From Lachnospira sp. UBA4346 (GTDB taxonomy: Bacteria > Bacillota > Clostridia > Lachnospirales > Lachnospiraceae), in the NCBI GenBank assembly GCA_002394205.1, contig DGTC01000046.1:4599-68598 (forward strand): a stretch of 64,000 bases of DNA, read 5' to 3'. Numbering within the stretch: the first letter of the stretch is position 1; every line of letters begins with the position of its first letter. The notes below the pieces were generated by a model. It saw nothing but the letters and a program-made list of their open reading frames with translations, had not been told where the DNA came from and made no database searches. Of the stretch, positions 49,063 through 58,592 are shown in pieces. The position numbers were made by a program, and so were the translations under genes.

Positions 49063-49266
49063 ATCTGTTTGTTTTATCCCTAAACTATGAACAGGTTACT
49101 AAGATGCTTTTCACGGACTTGTCCATACCCTTTTTCCTGCGGTTTTACTGGGCTTGTACCACATATAAACTTATTCACACCCCCTACTACTACTACTACG
49201 GATTTTTATTTATATTTATTTGATTCATTTTTTCTCTATTTTTCTTTGAAAGGAGTTTTACACATT

Positions 49267-50370
49267 ATGAAACTGATTTTTACGAAAAGCGATTTAACCA
49301 AAGCTGTTAATATTGTTATGAAGGCTGTTCCTTCTAAAACAACAATGAGTATCTTAGAATGTATTCTGATTGATGCGACAACCAATGAAATTAAATTTAC
49401 AGCCAATGATATGGAATTGGGTATTGAAACAAAGGTTGCCGGTGAAATTGTTTCAAAGGGTCAGATTGCCATTGATGCAAAGTTGTTTTCTGAAATTGTT
49501 CGTAAATTACCGGACAATGATATTACATTAGAAACGGATGATAATTTTACAACAACGATTACCTGCGAAAAGAGTGTTTTTCATCTTGCAGGCAAGTCTG
49601 GTGAAGATTTTTCTTATCTTCCTGCAATTACAAAAGAAAGAAGTGTTACATTATCACAGTTCCAATTAAAAGATGTTATTACACAAACATTATTTTCTAT
49701 TGCAATGAACGACAACAACAAAATTATGACAGGTGAATTATTTGAAGTATTGAATGGTTCCTTAAAAGTTGTCGGCTTAGATGGTCACCGTATTGCAATT
49801 CGTAATATTTCTTTAGATGGACCTGCTGATGATGCAAAGGTTATCGTTCCGGGTAAGACATTGAGCGAATTAAGTAAGATTTTAGCACCGGATGCAGAGT
49901 CATTTGTTCATATATATTTTACAAATAATCATATTTTATTTGAATTTGAAAATACAATTGTGGTATCACGACTGATTGAAGGTGAATATTTCAAAGTAAA
50001 TCAGATGCTTTCTAATGATTATAAGACGAAGATTACAATTAATAAAAAAGATTTGTTAGATTCTATTGACAGAGCGAATTTAATGATTCGTGAAAGCGAC
50101 AAAAAGCCAATCATTATTAATATTACGGACGGTTCTTTAGAGGTAAAGGTAACGTCTTCTTTGGGTTCTTCAAATGAAGTCATTGATATTGAAAAAGAAG
50201 GCAATGATATTATGATTGGATTTAATCCGAAGTTCTTAATTGATGCATTACGTGTTATTGATGACGAAAATATTACAATCTGTCTGGTAAATCCAAAGGC
50301 ACCTTGTTTCATAAAAGATCGTGAAGAATCTTATATTTATTTGATTCTTCCGGTAAATTTTAGCGCATAA
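49267..50370 (+). CDS. dnaN: DNA polymerase III beta sliding clamp
   Basis: 367 residues from ATG 49267 after GAAAGGAG; a longer open frame to 49087 covers leader sequence. The start MKLIFTKSDLTKAVNIVMKA and the three repeated clamp domains are typical: FHLAGKSGEDFSYLPAIT (end of domain 1), GHRIAIRNISLD and CFIKDREESYIYLILPV at the C-terminus. It forms the ring that holds polymerase on DNA. It heads the dnaN-rlbA-recF group. Confidence 0.98.
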   Translation: MKLIFTKSDLTKAVNIVMKAVPSKTTMSILECILIDATTNEIKFTANDMELGIETKVAGEIVSKGQIAIDAKLFSEIVRKLPDNDITLETDDNFTTTITCEKSVFHLAGKSGEDFSYLPAITKERSVTLSQFQLKDVITQTLFSIAMNDNNKIMTGELFEVLNGSLKVVGLDGHRIAIRNISLDGPADDAKVIVPGKTLSELSKILAPDAESFVHIYFTNNHILFEFENTIVVSRLIEGEYFKVNQMLSNDYKTKITINKKDLLDSIDRANLMIRESDKKPIIINITDGSLEVKVTSSLGSSNEVIDIEKEGNDIMIGFNPKFLIDALRVIDDENITICLVNPKAPCFIKDREESYIYLILPVNFSA

Positions 50371-50386
50371 AGATTGGAGTTACACA

Positions 50387-50596
50387 ATGGAAGTTATTCA
50401 GATTCGTGAGGATTATATTAAATTAGGTCAGGCACTCAAGGCAGCAGGGCTGGTAGAATCCGGCGTAGAAGCGAAGATTGTCATTCAGGATGGATTGGTA
50501 TCGGTCAATGGAGTGGTTGAAACACAGCGCGGTAAGAAGCTGACCGGCGGTGAAATTATTTCCTTTGATGGCAATGAAGTCAGAATCGAAAAATAA
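50387..50596 (+). CDS. rlbA: S4-domain RNA-binding protein (YaaA/RlbA)
   Basis: 69 residues. The S4 fold is seen as YIKLGQALKAAGLVESGVEA, VIQDGLVSVNGVVETQRGKK and DGNEVRIEK. This tiny protein is always between dnaN and recF in Firmicutes and is thought to act in ribosome assembly. ATG 50387 follows GATTGGAG; it starts 16 bases after dnaN. Confidence 0.93.
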   Translation: MEVIQIREDYIKLGQALKAAGLVESGVEAKIVIQDGLVSVNGVVETQRGKKLTGGEIISFDGNEVRIEK

Positions 50597-50619
50597 TAGA
50601 ATTAGAAATTGGTGTTATT

Positions 50620-51723
50620 GTGATAGTTGAGTCTGTTGATTTAAAAAATTACAGAAATTATGAGTTCTTAAATTTATCTTTTTCGCCAAAAACCAATATT
50701 ATATTTGGAGATAATGCGCAGGGAAAGACCAATATTTTAGAATCCTTATATGTATGTGCAACGTCTAAATCTCATTTAGGCAGTAAAGACAGGGATATTA
50801 TCCGGTTCGGACAGGATGAGGCACATATAAAATTACAAGTAAAAAAACATGATATTCCTTATCGTATTGATATGCATTTGAAGAAAAACAAATCGAAAGG
50901 GATTGCTGTGAATGGAATTCCGATTAGACGAGCTGTGGAACTGTTTGGTATCATTAATATTGTGTTGTTTTCTCCGGAGGATCTTGACATTATCAAAAAT
51001 GGTCCTTCTGAGAGAAGGCGTTTTATGGATATGGAGCTGAGTCAGTTAGATAAGATTTATCTGAACAATCTGGTGCAGTATGATAAAGTTGTCAAGCAGC
51101 GGAACCAATTGTTAAAAGATATTTCATTGCAACCGGATGCAGAGCAGACGGCACTGCTTGATATTTTCGATATGCAGTTGGTACAATATGGTAGTGAGGT
51201 TATCAGACGGCGGATAGATTTTATTACGGAACTCAATGATATGGTTGCACAAATTCACAGCAGATTATCTGGAAATTTGGAGCATCTTGTATTAAAATAT
51301 ATTCCTTGTACCGAAATTGACAGGTTTGCTGATAATATTGCGGCTGCCCGAATAAAGGATTTGAAGTTTCGGGCAACCAGTGTAGGTCCGCACAAAGATG
51401 ATATTGGATTTTTTATCAATGAGATTGATGTACGAAAGTTCGGCTCACAGGGACAGAAAAGAACGAGTGCATTATCTTTGAAGTTGGCTGAAATTGAATT
51501 TGTGAAAAAAATCATCAATGATACACCAATTCTTTTGCTAGATGATGTATTATCAGAATTAGATAGTAACCGACAGCAGTTCTTATTAGACAGTATCGGC
51601 GATATTCAGACGATTATTACCTGTACCGGGCTGGATGAATTTGTCAATAACCGGTTTGCTATTAACAAAATATTTAAAGTAGTCAGAGGCGTTGTAGAAA
51701 ACCTGAATGATCAGGAAGGCTAA
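50620..51723 (+). CDS. recF: DNA replication and repair protein RecF
   Basis: 367 residues from a GTG start at 50620, with only a weak ribosome site, so coupling to rlbA is likely. Walker A is IIFGDNAQGKTNILESLYVC (residues about 27-46). GPHKDDIGFFI, the ABC signature KFGSQGQKRTSALSLKLAEI and Walker B ILLLDDVLSELDSNRQ are all present. It loads RecA at gaps during repair. gyrB follows after 105 bases. Confidence 0.96.
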   Translation: MIVESVDLKNYRNYEFLNLSFSPKTNIIFGDNAQGKTNILESLYVCATSKSHLGSKDRDIIRFGQDEAHIKLQVKKHDIPYRIDMHLKKNKSKGIAVNGIPIRRAVELFGIINIVLFSPEDLDIIKNGPSERRRFMDMELSQLDKIYLNNLVQYDKVVKQRNQLLKDISLQPDAEQTALLDIFDMQLVQYGSEVIRRRIDFITELNDMVAQIHSRLSGNLEHLVLKYIPCTEIDRFADNIAAARIKDLKFRATSVGPHKDDIGFFINEIDVRKFGSQGQKRTSALSLKLAEIEFVKKIINDTPILLLDDVLSELDSNRQQFLLDSIGDIQTIITCTGLDEFVNNRFAINKIFKVVRGVVENLNDQEG

Positions 51724-51828
51724 ATACAGCTCTTTTCACTATAAATTCTTTAAATTTCAGAATAAACATAAGTATATTATGCAAAGCAGAAATTTTTACA
51801 ATAGAAATCAGACGAGGAGGAATGAAAC

Positions 51829-53751
51829 GTGGCAGAAAGAGAATATGGCGGCGATCAGATTCAGGTTCTTGAAGGCTTAGAGGCTGTTCGTAAAAGACCT
51901 GGTATGTATATCGGCAGCACTTCGTCAAGAGGTCTTCATCATCTTGTTTACGAAATCGTAGATAATGCAGTAGATGAAGCACTTGCAGGATACTGTGATA
52001 CAATTCATGTTACAATTAATGAGGATAATTCCATAACAGTAGATGATAATGGACGAGGTGTTCCAGTAGATATTAATCATAAGACAGGCAGACCTGCCAT
52101 TGAAGTCGTGTATACAGTATTACACGCAGGTGGTAAATTTGGCGGCGGCGGATACAAGGTATCCGGCGGTCTTCATGGTGTAGGTGCATCTGTTGTAAAT
52201 GCATTATCAGAACGCATGGAAGTTAAAGTTAAAAGAAATGGACATATTTATGAGCAGCATTATGAAAGAGGACATGTATGTAACGACTTGGAAGTAATCG
52301 GTGACTGTGATGAAAATGATACAGGTACCTGGGTAACATTTCTTCCGGATAAAGAAATCTTTCAGGAAACACAGGTTTATGAATATGATGTTTTAAAGCA
52401 TCGTCTTCGTGAAATGGCATTCTTAACAAAAGGAATTAAGATTATTCTTGCAGATAAAAGAGAAGGGATTGAGCAGGAAGAATTATTCCACTATGAAGGT
52501 GGTATTAAGGAATTTGTCGAATACTTAAATAAGAGCAAAGACACCTTATATGATCGTGTTATTTATTGTGAAGGTGTAAAGGATAAAGTACAGGTAGAAG
52601 TGGCATTCCAGCACAATGACGGATATAACGAAGTGGTTGATTCCTTTGTAAATAATATCAAAACACCGGAAGGCGGTACGCATTTAACAGGTTTTAGAAA
52701 TGCATTAACGAAGACATTTAATGAATATGCAAAGTCTAACAAGATTATCAAAGAGAGTGATCCTGCATTAACAGGTGATGATATCAGAGAAGGATTAACG
52801 GCCATTGTCAGTGTTAAGATTGAAGATCCGCAGTTTGAAGGACAGACAAAGCAGAAACTTGGAAATACAGTAGCAAGAGGTGCCGTGGATAGTATTGTCA
52901 GTGAGCAGTTGCGTTATTTCTTAGAGCAGAATCCGGCTGTAGCAAAGGCAATTTGTGAGAAATCATTACTTGCACAGCGTGCAAGAGATGCTGCACGGAA
53001 AGCGAGAGATTTGACAAGAAGAAAGACAGCACTTGAAAATTCCAGTCTTCCTGGTAAATTGGCAGACTGTTCTGATAAGAATCCGGAAAATTGTGAAATC
53101 TACATTGTAGAGGGAGATTCAGCCGGCGGTTCAGCAAAGACTGCAAGAAGCCGTGCAACACAGGCAATTCTTCCGTTACGTGGTAAGATTTTAAATGTAG
53201 AAAAGGCGAGATTAGACAGAATCTTAGGAAACGAAGAAATCAAGGCAATGATTACAGCATTTGGTACAGGTATTCATGAAGACTTTGATATTAGCAAGCT
53301 GCGTTATCATAAAATTATTATTATGACCGATGCCGATGTGGATGGTGCACATATTGCGACGCTGCTGCTTACGTTCTTCTATCGTTTCATGCCGGATTTA
53401 ATTAAGCAGGGGCATGTATATTTGGCACAGCCGCCACTTTATAAGATTGAACGGAATAAGAAAGTATGGTATGCATACAGCGATGATGAATTAAATCAGA
53501 TTCTTACAGAAATTGGCAGAGACCAAAGCAATAAGATTCAGCGTTATAAGGGTCTTGGAGAGATGGATTCTGACCAGCTGTGGGATACAACAATGGATCC
53601 GGAGAAACGTATTTTGTTACGTGTTAATATGGATGAAGATTCAGAATCAGAAGTAGATGTAACATTCTCAACACTGATGGGCGATAAAGTAGAGCCTCGA
53701 AGAGAGTTTATTGAAGCAAATGCGAAATATGTAAAGAATTTAGATATCTAA
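51829..53751 (+). CDS. gyrB: DNA gyrase subunit B
   Basis: 640 residues from GTG 51829, eight bases after GAGGAGG; a nearby ATG (51822) is out of frame. The GHKL ATPase has LVYEIVDNAVDEALAGYCDT, DDNGRGVPVD and SGGLHGVGASVVNALSE. The transducer follows, and the TOPRIM domain has IVEGDSAGGSAKTARSR, PLRGKILNVEKA and IIMTDADVDGAHI. With GyrA it adds negative supercoils and is the target of aminocoumarins. gyrA follows at once. Confidence 0.98.
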   Translation: MAEREYGGDQIQVLEGLEAVRKRPGMYIGSTSSRGLHHLVYEIVDNAVDEALAGYCDTIHVTINEDNSITVDDNGRGVPVDINHKTGRPAIEVVYTVLHAGGKFGGGGYKVSGGLHGVGASVVNALSERMEVKVKRNGHIYEQHYERGHVCNDLEVIGDCDENDTGTWVTFLPDKEIFQETQVYEYDVLKHRLREMAFLTKGIKIILADKREGIEQEELFHYEGGIKEFVEYLNKSKDTLYDRVIYCEGVKDKVQVEVAFQHNDGYNEVVDSFVNNIKTPEGGTHLTGFRNALTKTFNEYAKSNKIIKESDPALTGDDIREGLTAIVSVKIEDPQFEGQTKQKLGNTVARGAVDSIVSEQLRYFLEQNPAVAKAICEKSLLAQRARDAARKARDLTRRKTALENSSLPGKLADCSDKNPENCEIYIVEGDSAGGSAKTARSRATQAILPLRGKILNVEKARLDRILGNEEIKAMITAFGTGIHEDFDISKLRYHKIIIMTDADVDGAHIATLLLTFFYRFMPDLIKQGHVYLAQPPLYKIERNKKVWYAYSDDELNQILTEIGRDQSNKIQRYKGLGEMDSDQLWDTTMDPEKRILLRVNMDEDSESEVDVTFSTLMGDKVEPRREFIEANAKYVKNLDI

Positions 53752-53803
53752 TCATTTATTTTGTGAAAATAATAACAAATGATTGAACAGAATGGAGATT
53801 GAA

Positions 53804-56383
53804 ATGGACGAACATATCTTTGATAAGATTCATGAAGTCGATATGCAAAAGACCATGGAAAACTATTACATTGACTATGCGATGAGTGTTATTGCATCCA
53901 GAGCATTGCCGGATGTAAGAGATGGTCTAAAGCCGGTACAGAGAAGAATCTTATTCTCGATGATAGAATTAAATAATGGACCTGACAAGCCACATCGTAA
54001 ATGTGCGCGTATTGTCGGTGATACAATGGGTAAATATCACCCACATGGTGATTCTTCTATTTATGAAGCATTGGTTAAGTTGGCACAGGATTTCAATACA
54101 AGATATCCATTGGTTGATGGTCATGGTAACTTTGGTTCTGTCGATGGTGATGGTGCAGCTGCCATGCGATATACAGAAGCAAGATTAAGTAAGATTTCAA
54201 TGGAAATGACAGCGGATATCAATAAAAATACCGTTGATTTCATTCCAAACTTTGATGAAACAGAAAAAGAGCCAACGGTATTACCATCACGTTATCCAAA
54301 CCTTTTAGTAAATGGTACATCCGGTATTGCAGTCGGTATGGCAACGAATATCCCACCACATAATTTGCGTGAAGTCATTGCAGCAGTTGTAAAGATTATT
54401 GATAACCGTGTTGAAGAGGGAAGAGACACATCCCTTGATGAAATTATGCAGATTATCAAGGGTCCGGACTTTCCAACAGGTGGTACAATTATTGGCAAGT
54501 TGGGTATTAACGAAGCATACAGAACAGGTCGTGGTAAGATTAAAGTTCGTGCAGTTACAGATATTGAGCCGATGGCAAATGGAAAGAACCGTATTGTAGT
54601 TACAGAACTTCCATATATGGTAAATAAGGCAAAATTAATTCAGAAAATAGCAGAACTTGTTCGAGATAAAAAGATTGACGGTATTACAGATTTAAGAGAT
54701 GAATCCGACAGAAGTGGTATGAGAATCTGTATTGAACTTCGAAGAGATGTCAATGCCAATATTATTTTAAATCAGTTATATAAGCATACACAGTTACAGG
54801 ATACATTTGGCGTGATTATGTTAGCATTGGTTAATAATGAGCCGAAAGTTTTAAATCTGTATGATATGCTGAAGTATTATTTACTGCATCAGGAAGATGT
54901 TGTAACAAGAAGAACGCAGTATGATTTAAATAAGGCAGAAGAAAGAGCTCATATCTTAGAAGGGTTGATGATTGCCTTAGATAATATTGATCGTGTGATT
55001 CATATCATCCGTAATTCTGCAAATGTTACAGTTGCAAAAGCAAGTTTGATGGAAGAATTCAGTCTTTCAGAAGCACAGGCACAGGCAATTGTAGATATGC
55101 GTCTGCGTGCTCTTACAGGATTAGAGAGAGATAAGATTGAAGCAGAATTAAAAGAATTACAGGCAAAGATTGAGGAGTACAGAGCCATTCTTGCAGATAA
55201 AAATAAGTTATTAGGTGTAATCAGAAAAGAAATTTCATTGGTTGCAGATAAATACGGAGATGACAGAAGAACATCTATCGGATTTGATGAATATGATTTG
55301 TCAATGGAAGATTTAATTCCGGATGAACCGGTTGTGATTGCAAGAACAGATTTGGGTTATATCAAGAGAATGACTCCGGATAATTTCAAGAGCCAGCATC
55401 GTGGTGGCCGTGGAATTAAGGGAATGCAGACACTTGAAAATGACTATATTAAAGATCTGTTTATGACAACAACACATCACGGATTGATGTTTATTACCAA
55501 TACAGGCAGAGCTTATAAGCTGCGTGCGTATGAGATTCCAGAGGCAGGAAGAACGTCACGAGGAACTGCAATCATTAATTTGTTGCAGCTTCAGCCAAAT
55601 GAAAATATTGCAGCAGTGATTCCTGTTGATATTAAGAATCTGAATGAAGAAGATTTCTTATTCATGGCAACGAAGAAGGGTATTGTTAAGAAAACACCGA
55701 TGAAAGAATATGCCAATATTCGTAAAAATGGTATTCAGGCAATTACACTTCGTGAAGATGATGAGTTGATTGAAGTTAAAATGACAGATAACAACAAAGA
55801 GATTTTCTTAGTTACAAAGTTAGGTCAGTGTATCCGTTTCCACGAAACAGATGTTCGTCCAACAGGAAGAAGTGCGATGGGTGTTATCGGTATGAATCTG
55901 TTAGATGAAGATGAAGTGATTGGCATGCAGGTTGATACACAGGGCGACTCACTGCTCTTTGTATCTGAGTATGGTCTTGGAAAGATTACATCCTTAGAGG
56001 AATTTGCCGTTCAGCACCGCGGCGGTAAAGGTGTAAAGTGTTATAAGATTAACGAAAAGACCGGTAATGTTGTAGGCGTGAAGGCTGTAGATGATACAAG
56101 AGAAGTCATGTTAATTACAACAGAAGGAATTATTATTCAGATTCCTTGTAAAGATATTTCAAAACTTGGAAGAATAACATCCGGTGTGAAGTTAATTAAT
56201 CTTGATGATGATGTTACTGTCGCAACCGTAGCAAAGGTTCGTAAGAAACCGGTTGATGAAAATGACCACGATGCAGCAGGATTTGATGAAGAAAATGTAG
56301 AGAGTGCAGAGAACACAGAACATACAGATCAATCATTAGATGCACTGTTACAGCGTGCAAAAGAAGATAAGAACGAAGAATAG
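53804..56383 (+). CDS. gyrA: DNA gyrase subunit A
   Basis: 859 residues from ATG 53804 after GGAGATTGAA. The breakage-reunion domain has DYAMSVIASRALPDVRDGLK, the quinolone-pocket segment GKYHPHGDSSIYEALVKLAQ (Ser and Glu as in wild-type Gram-positives) and the catalytic Tyr in AAMRYTEARLSK near residue 122. Six beta-pinwheel repeats follow, including the GyrA box QHRGGRGIKG. The C-terminal tail of 50 residues is very acidic (ENVESAENTEHTDQSLD). A terminator follows. Confidence 0.98.
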   Translation: MDEHIFDKIHEVDMQKTMENYYIDYAMSVIASRALPDVRDGLKPVQRRILFSMIELNNGPDKPHRKCARIVGDTMGKYHPHGDSSIYEALVKLAQDFNTRYPLVDGHGNFGSVDGDGAAAMRYTEARLSKISMEMTADINKNTVDFIPNFDETEKEPTVLPSRYPNLLVNGTSGIAVGMATNIPPHNLREVIAAVVKIIDNRVEEGRDTSLDEIMQIIKGPDFPTGGTIIGKLGINEAYRTGRGKIKVRAVTDIEPMANGKNRIVVTELPYMVNKAKLIQKIAELVRDKKIDGITDLRDESDRSGMRICIELRRDVNANIILNQLYKHTQLQDTFGVIMLALVNNEPKVLNLYDMLKYYLLHQEDVVTRRTQYDLNKAEERAHILEGLMIALDNIDRVIHIIRNSANVTVAKASLMEEFSLSEAQAQAIVDMRLRALTGLERDKIEAELKELQAKIEEYRAILADKNKLLGVIRKEISLVADKYGDDRRTSIGFDEYDLSMEDLIPDEPVVIARTDLGYIKRMTPDNFKSQHRGGRGIKGMQTLENDYIKDLFMTTTHHGLMFITNTGRAYKLRAYEIPEAGRTSRGTAIINLLQLQPNENIAAVIPVDIKNLNEEDFLFMATKKGIVKKTPMKEYANIRKNGIQAITLREDDELIEVKMTDNNKEIFLVTKLGQCIRFHETDVRPTGRSAMGVIGMNLLDEDEVIGMQVDTQGDSLLFVSEYGLGKITSLEEFAVQHRGGKGVKCYKINEKTGNVVGVKAVDDTREVMLITTEGIIIQIPCKDISKLGRITSGVKLINLDDDVTVATVAKVRKKPVDENDHDAAGFDEENVESAENTEHTDQSLDALLQRAKEDKNEE

Positions 56384-56404
56384 GAGCAGAAGGCTATTCT
56401 AAGA

Positions 56405-56446
56405 AAATACCTGAATCAGATATATAGTATCGGTTCAGGTATTTTT
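56405..56446 (+). terminator. Terminator of gyrA
   Basis: AAATACCTGAA and TTCAGGTATTT pair around 18 bases and end in TTTTTATTC. It is 21 bases past the gyrA stop. Confidence 0.85.
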
Positions 56447-56616
56447 ATTCATATTATAGAAAAATGCAGTCTTATAATAAAAAAATGCGCCGCAGGATGC
56501 ACACAAATGGGAACTGTCACATACATTCTTATTTATTAAAATTAGATTTGAAATATGTTAAGAACGGGAAAGGAGTTCGTCTGATGATAAGAATTTATTA
56601 GACGATACGAGAAAAT

Positions 56617-57375
56617 ATGGCTTGGCTAACAATAGAATTTCAATCAGAAACATTACATATGCCGGTAATGCTAGATGTTTTGATTCCACAAGGCAGAGGG
56701 GGATATCGCACATTATATTTACTGCACGGTGCGGGAGGTGACCATGCATCCTGGTTATTAAAGACACAGCTTGCCGATTTTGTAGAAGGCAAGAATTTAG
56801 CGGTTGTTATGCCATCTGGAGATAACCGATGTTATGTAGATAATATTCATGGAAAAGATTATTTTCAATATGTTGCACACGAACTCATTGAACAGTGTGA
56901 AACATGGTTTCCGTTATCGAAAGATAAGCAGGACAGATTTATAGCAGGCATGTCTATGGGAGGATATGGAGCATTTTATGCAGCATTTCAGGAATACAAT
57001 CAGTATGCGAAGGTATTTTCATATTCAGGTTTGTTAGATATTCTACAAAGATATGATCATCCGCAGGGGCTGGATTTATTTCCTGTATTTGGAAGCCGGC
57101 AGCAGCTTCTGGATGGAAATTTTGATTTGTTTCATCAGGCAACAGACAATCAGGAATATTTCCAAAAATCACAAGAAGGAGTTACCAGGTTTTATATTTT
57201 TTGCGGATTACAGGATGTGCGAATAGATATGAGCAGTCAGATGTATGCGCATTTGCAGACATTAGGATATGATGTTTCTTACGAAACGGCAGAAGGCGGA
57301 CACAAATGGGATTATTGGAATCAGTGTATTGCACGCACGATTGCAATCATTTCTGAAAAAAAGGAGGCAAAGTAA
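56617..57375 (+). CDS. Esterase family protein (PF00756-like), copy 1
   Basis: 252 residues. RTLYLLHGAGGDHASWLLKT is the oxyanion loop. DRFIAGMSMGGYGAFYAAFQ has the nucleophile elbow GMSMGG (Ser about residue 112), and FYIFCGLQDVRID and ETAEGGHKWDYWNQ supply Asp and His. This is the family of S-formylglutathione hydrolase, feruloyl and tributyrin esterases; it has no signal peptide, so it is cytoplasmic. The substrate may be acetylated sugars or small esters. It sits directly before a related esterase and the two are co-transcribed. Confidence 0.88.
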   Translation: MAWLTIEFQSETLHMPVMLDVLIPQGRGGYRTLYLLHGAGGDHASWLLKTQLADFVEGKNLAVVMPSGDNRCYVDNIHGKDYFQYVAHELIEQCETWFPLSKDKQDRFIAGMSMGGYGAFYAAFQEYNQYAKVFSYSGLLDILQRYDHPQGLDLFPVFGSRQQLLDGNFDLFHQATDNQEYFQKSQEGVTRFYIFCGLQDVRIDMSSQMYAHLQTLGYDVSYETAEGGHKWDYWNQCIARTIAIISEKKEAK

Positions 57376-57376
57376 T

Positions 57377-58153
57377 ATGGCAGTCATGAATGTCAATGTA
57401 TTTTCCATGTCGTTAAAGCGAACGATTGATTGTACGGTTATATTGCCACAACAGATTGCAAACGATGAAAAACTCTCCTGTATGTGGTTATATCATGGCA
57501 GCAGTGGAAATCATAAAGCGTGGCTCTATCATGCGCCGATGCAGGAATTGTCAGATCAGTATCATATTGCATTTGTACTTCCCAATGTCAATGAATCCTG
57601 TTTTGTCGATATGAATATCGGAGATTCTTATGGACGATATGTTGGAAGAGAACTGCCGTCAATTATTTGGAATATGTTTGCCTGTATTTCGAAAGAACGG
57701 GAGAAGAATTTCATTGCAGGCTTTTCAAATGGCGGATATGGATGTTTTCATACGGCACTGACTTATCCGAAGAAGTATTGTGCAATCGGTGCATTTTCTG
57801 CCGGGGACAAGGCAGATGCCGTGTTTGAAAATGATAACAGTGCAAAATCCATTCAGAGAATTCGTTTATTTGGAGCTGGCGATTTACATGACACAGATTA
57901 TAGCATTATCCACCTTGCCCACAGCCTGATTCGTGAAAATGTGGAAAAGCCGGTCGTATATCATGCGTGCGGTGGAAAAGATCCCTGGCTTTCGATGAAT
58001 CATATCGTGCGGGATGCATTTCAACAGATGCCGGAATATGATTATACGTATGATGAAATTGCACATCTGGGGCATGAATGGGAGTTCTGGAGAGAAGAAC
58101 TGAACCGATTTTTACAATTTTTATGTAAAAAAGGATATATTACAGAAGCGTAA
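57377..58153 (+). CDS. Esterase family protein (PF00756-like), copy 2
   Basis: 258 residues from ATG 57377 after AAGGAGG; a longer open frame inside the first esterase lacks a start site. The same layout as its neighbour is present: CMWLYHGSSGNHKAWLYHAP, NFIAGFSNGGYGCFHTALTY (Ser about 118), then FGAGDLHDTDYS and IAHLGHEWEFWREEL. The tandem pair has diverged strongly, so the duplication is old or independent. A start one base after the previous stop implies translational coupling. Substrates unknown. Confidence 0.88.
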   Translation: MAVMNVNVFSMSLKRTIDCTVILPQQIANDEKLSCMWLYHGSSGNHKAWLYHAPMQELSDQYHIAFVLPNVNESCFVDMNIGDSYGRYVGRELPSIIWNMFACISKEREKNFIAGFSNGGYGCFHTALTYPKKYCAIGAFSAGDKADAVFENDNSAKSIQRIRLFGAGDLHDTDYSIIHLAHSLIRENVEKPVVYHACGGKDPWLSMNHIVRDAFQQMPEYDYTYDEIAHLGHEWEFWREELNRFLQFLCKKGYITEA

Positions 58154-58165
58154 AATGTTGTGATG

Positions 58166-58397
58166 GAAACCGTTGGAGTTTTCCGAATATCGTAAACGTA
58201 AATAGAATTTGGAAATATCCCAGAACGAAATGCACCGTTTAAAAGAACAAAATTTTTCATTTGTATGTAGCGAACGTACACTTGTGTACGATGAGCGCGG
58301 ACAAATGGGAAATTTTGTTTTTTAACCGGTGTGTGAGCTGGGTATATTTACCAAATTCCAAATCACAAATTCGCCTTCGGAAAAATCCAACGGTTTC
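58166..58397. repeat. 232-bp long imperfect palindrome
   Basis: The left end GAAACCGTTGGAGTTTTCCG is mirrored by the right end (reverse complement GAAACCGTTGGATTTTTCCG). Matching arms continue inward (GAATTTGG, CCCAG, CACCG, GTTTAAAA/GTTAAAAA, ACAAAATTT, CATTTGT) to a centre CGTACAC-TT-GTGTACG at 58275-58290. The whole would fold into one long hairpin. It fills most of the gap between the esterases and fumarase. No open frame is credible. Confidence 0.85.
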
Positions 58398-58592
58398 TGC
58401 AATAAAAGGATAGGCAAATAATAGAAATGTGTAGTATAATAAATATTTACTAGGTATATACCAAATAGAATGAATGAACATTCATTTATACCGATTTTTG
58501 CATATGCCGGCGTATTTAGAAAGCGAGGCGTATGGAGCAGCAAAATCTATGAAAATATATTTAGAACATGTAAAAGTCAAGGGAGAGAAACG

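Noticed and set aside
49087..49266. N-terminal extension of DnaN
   Set aside because: The true start at 49267 has a clear GAAAGGAG site and matches the clamp's conserved MKLIF start. The extension overlaps the terminator downstream region and low-complexity leader.
56617..58153. Recent duplication of the esterase genes
   Set aside because: Both keep the GxSxGGYG motif, but overall sequence differs too much for a recent tandem copy.
58257..58543. Small reverse-strand ORFs near the long palindrome
   Set aside because: They are products of the palindrome and the fumarase leader with no ribosome site and no similarity to known proteins.
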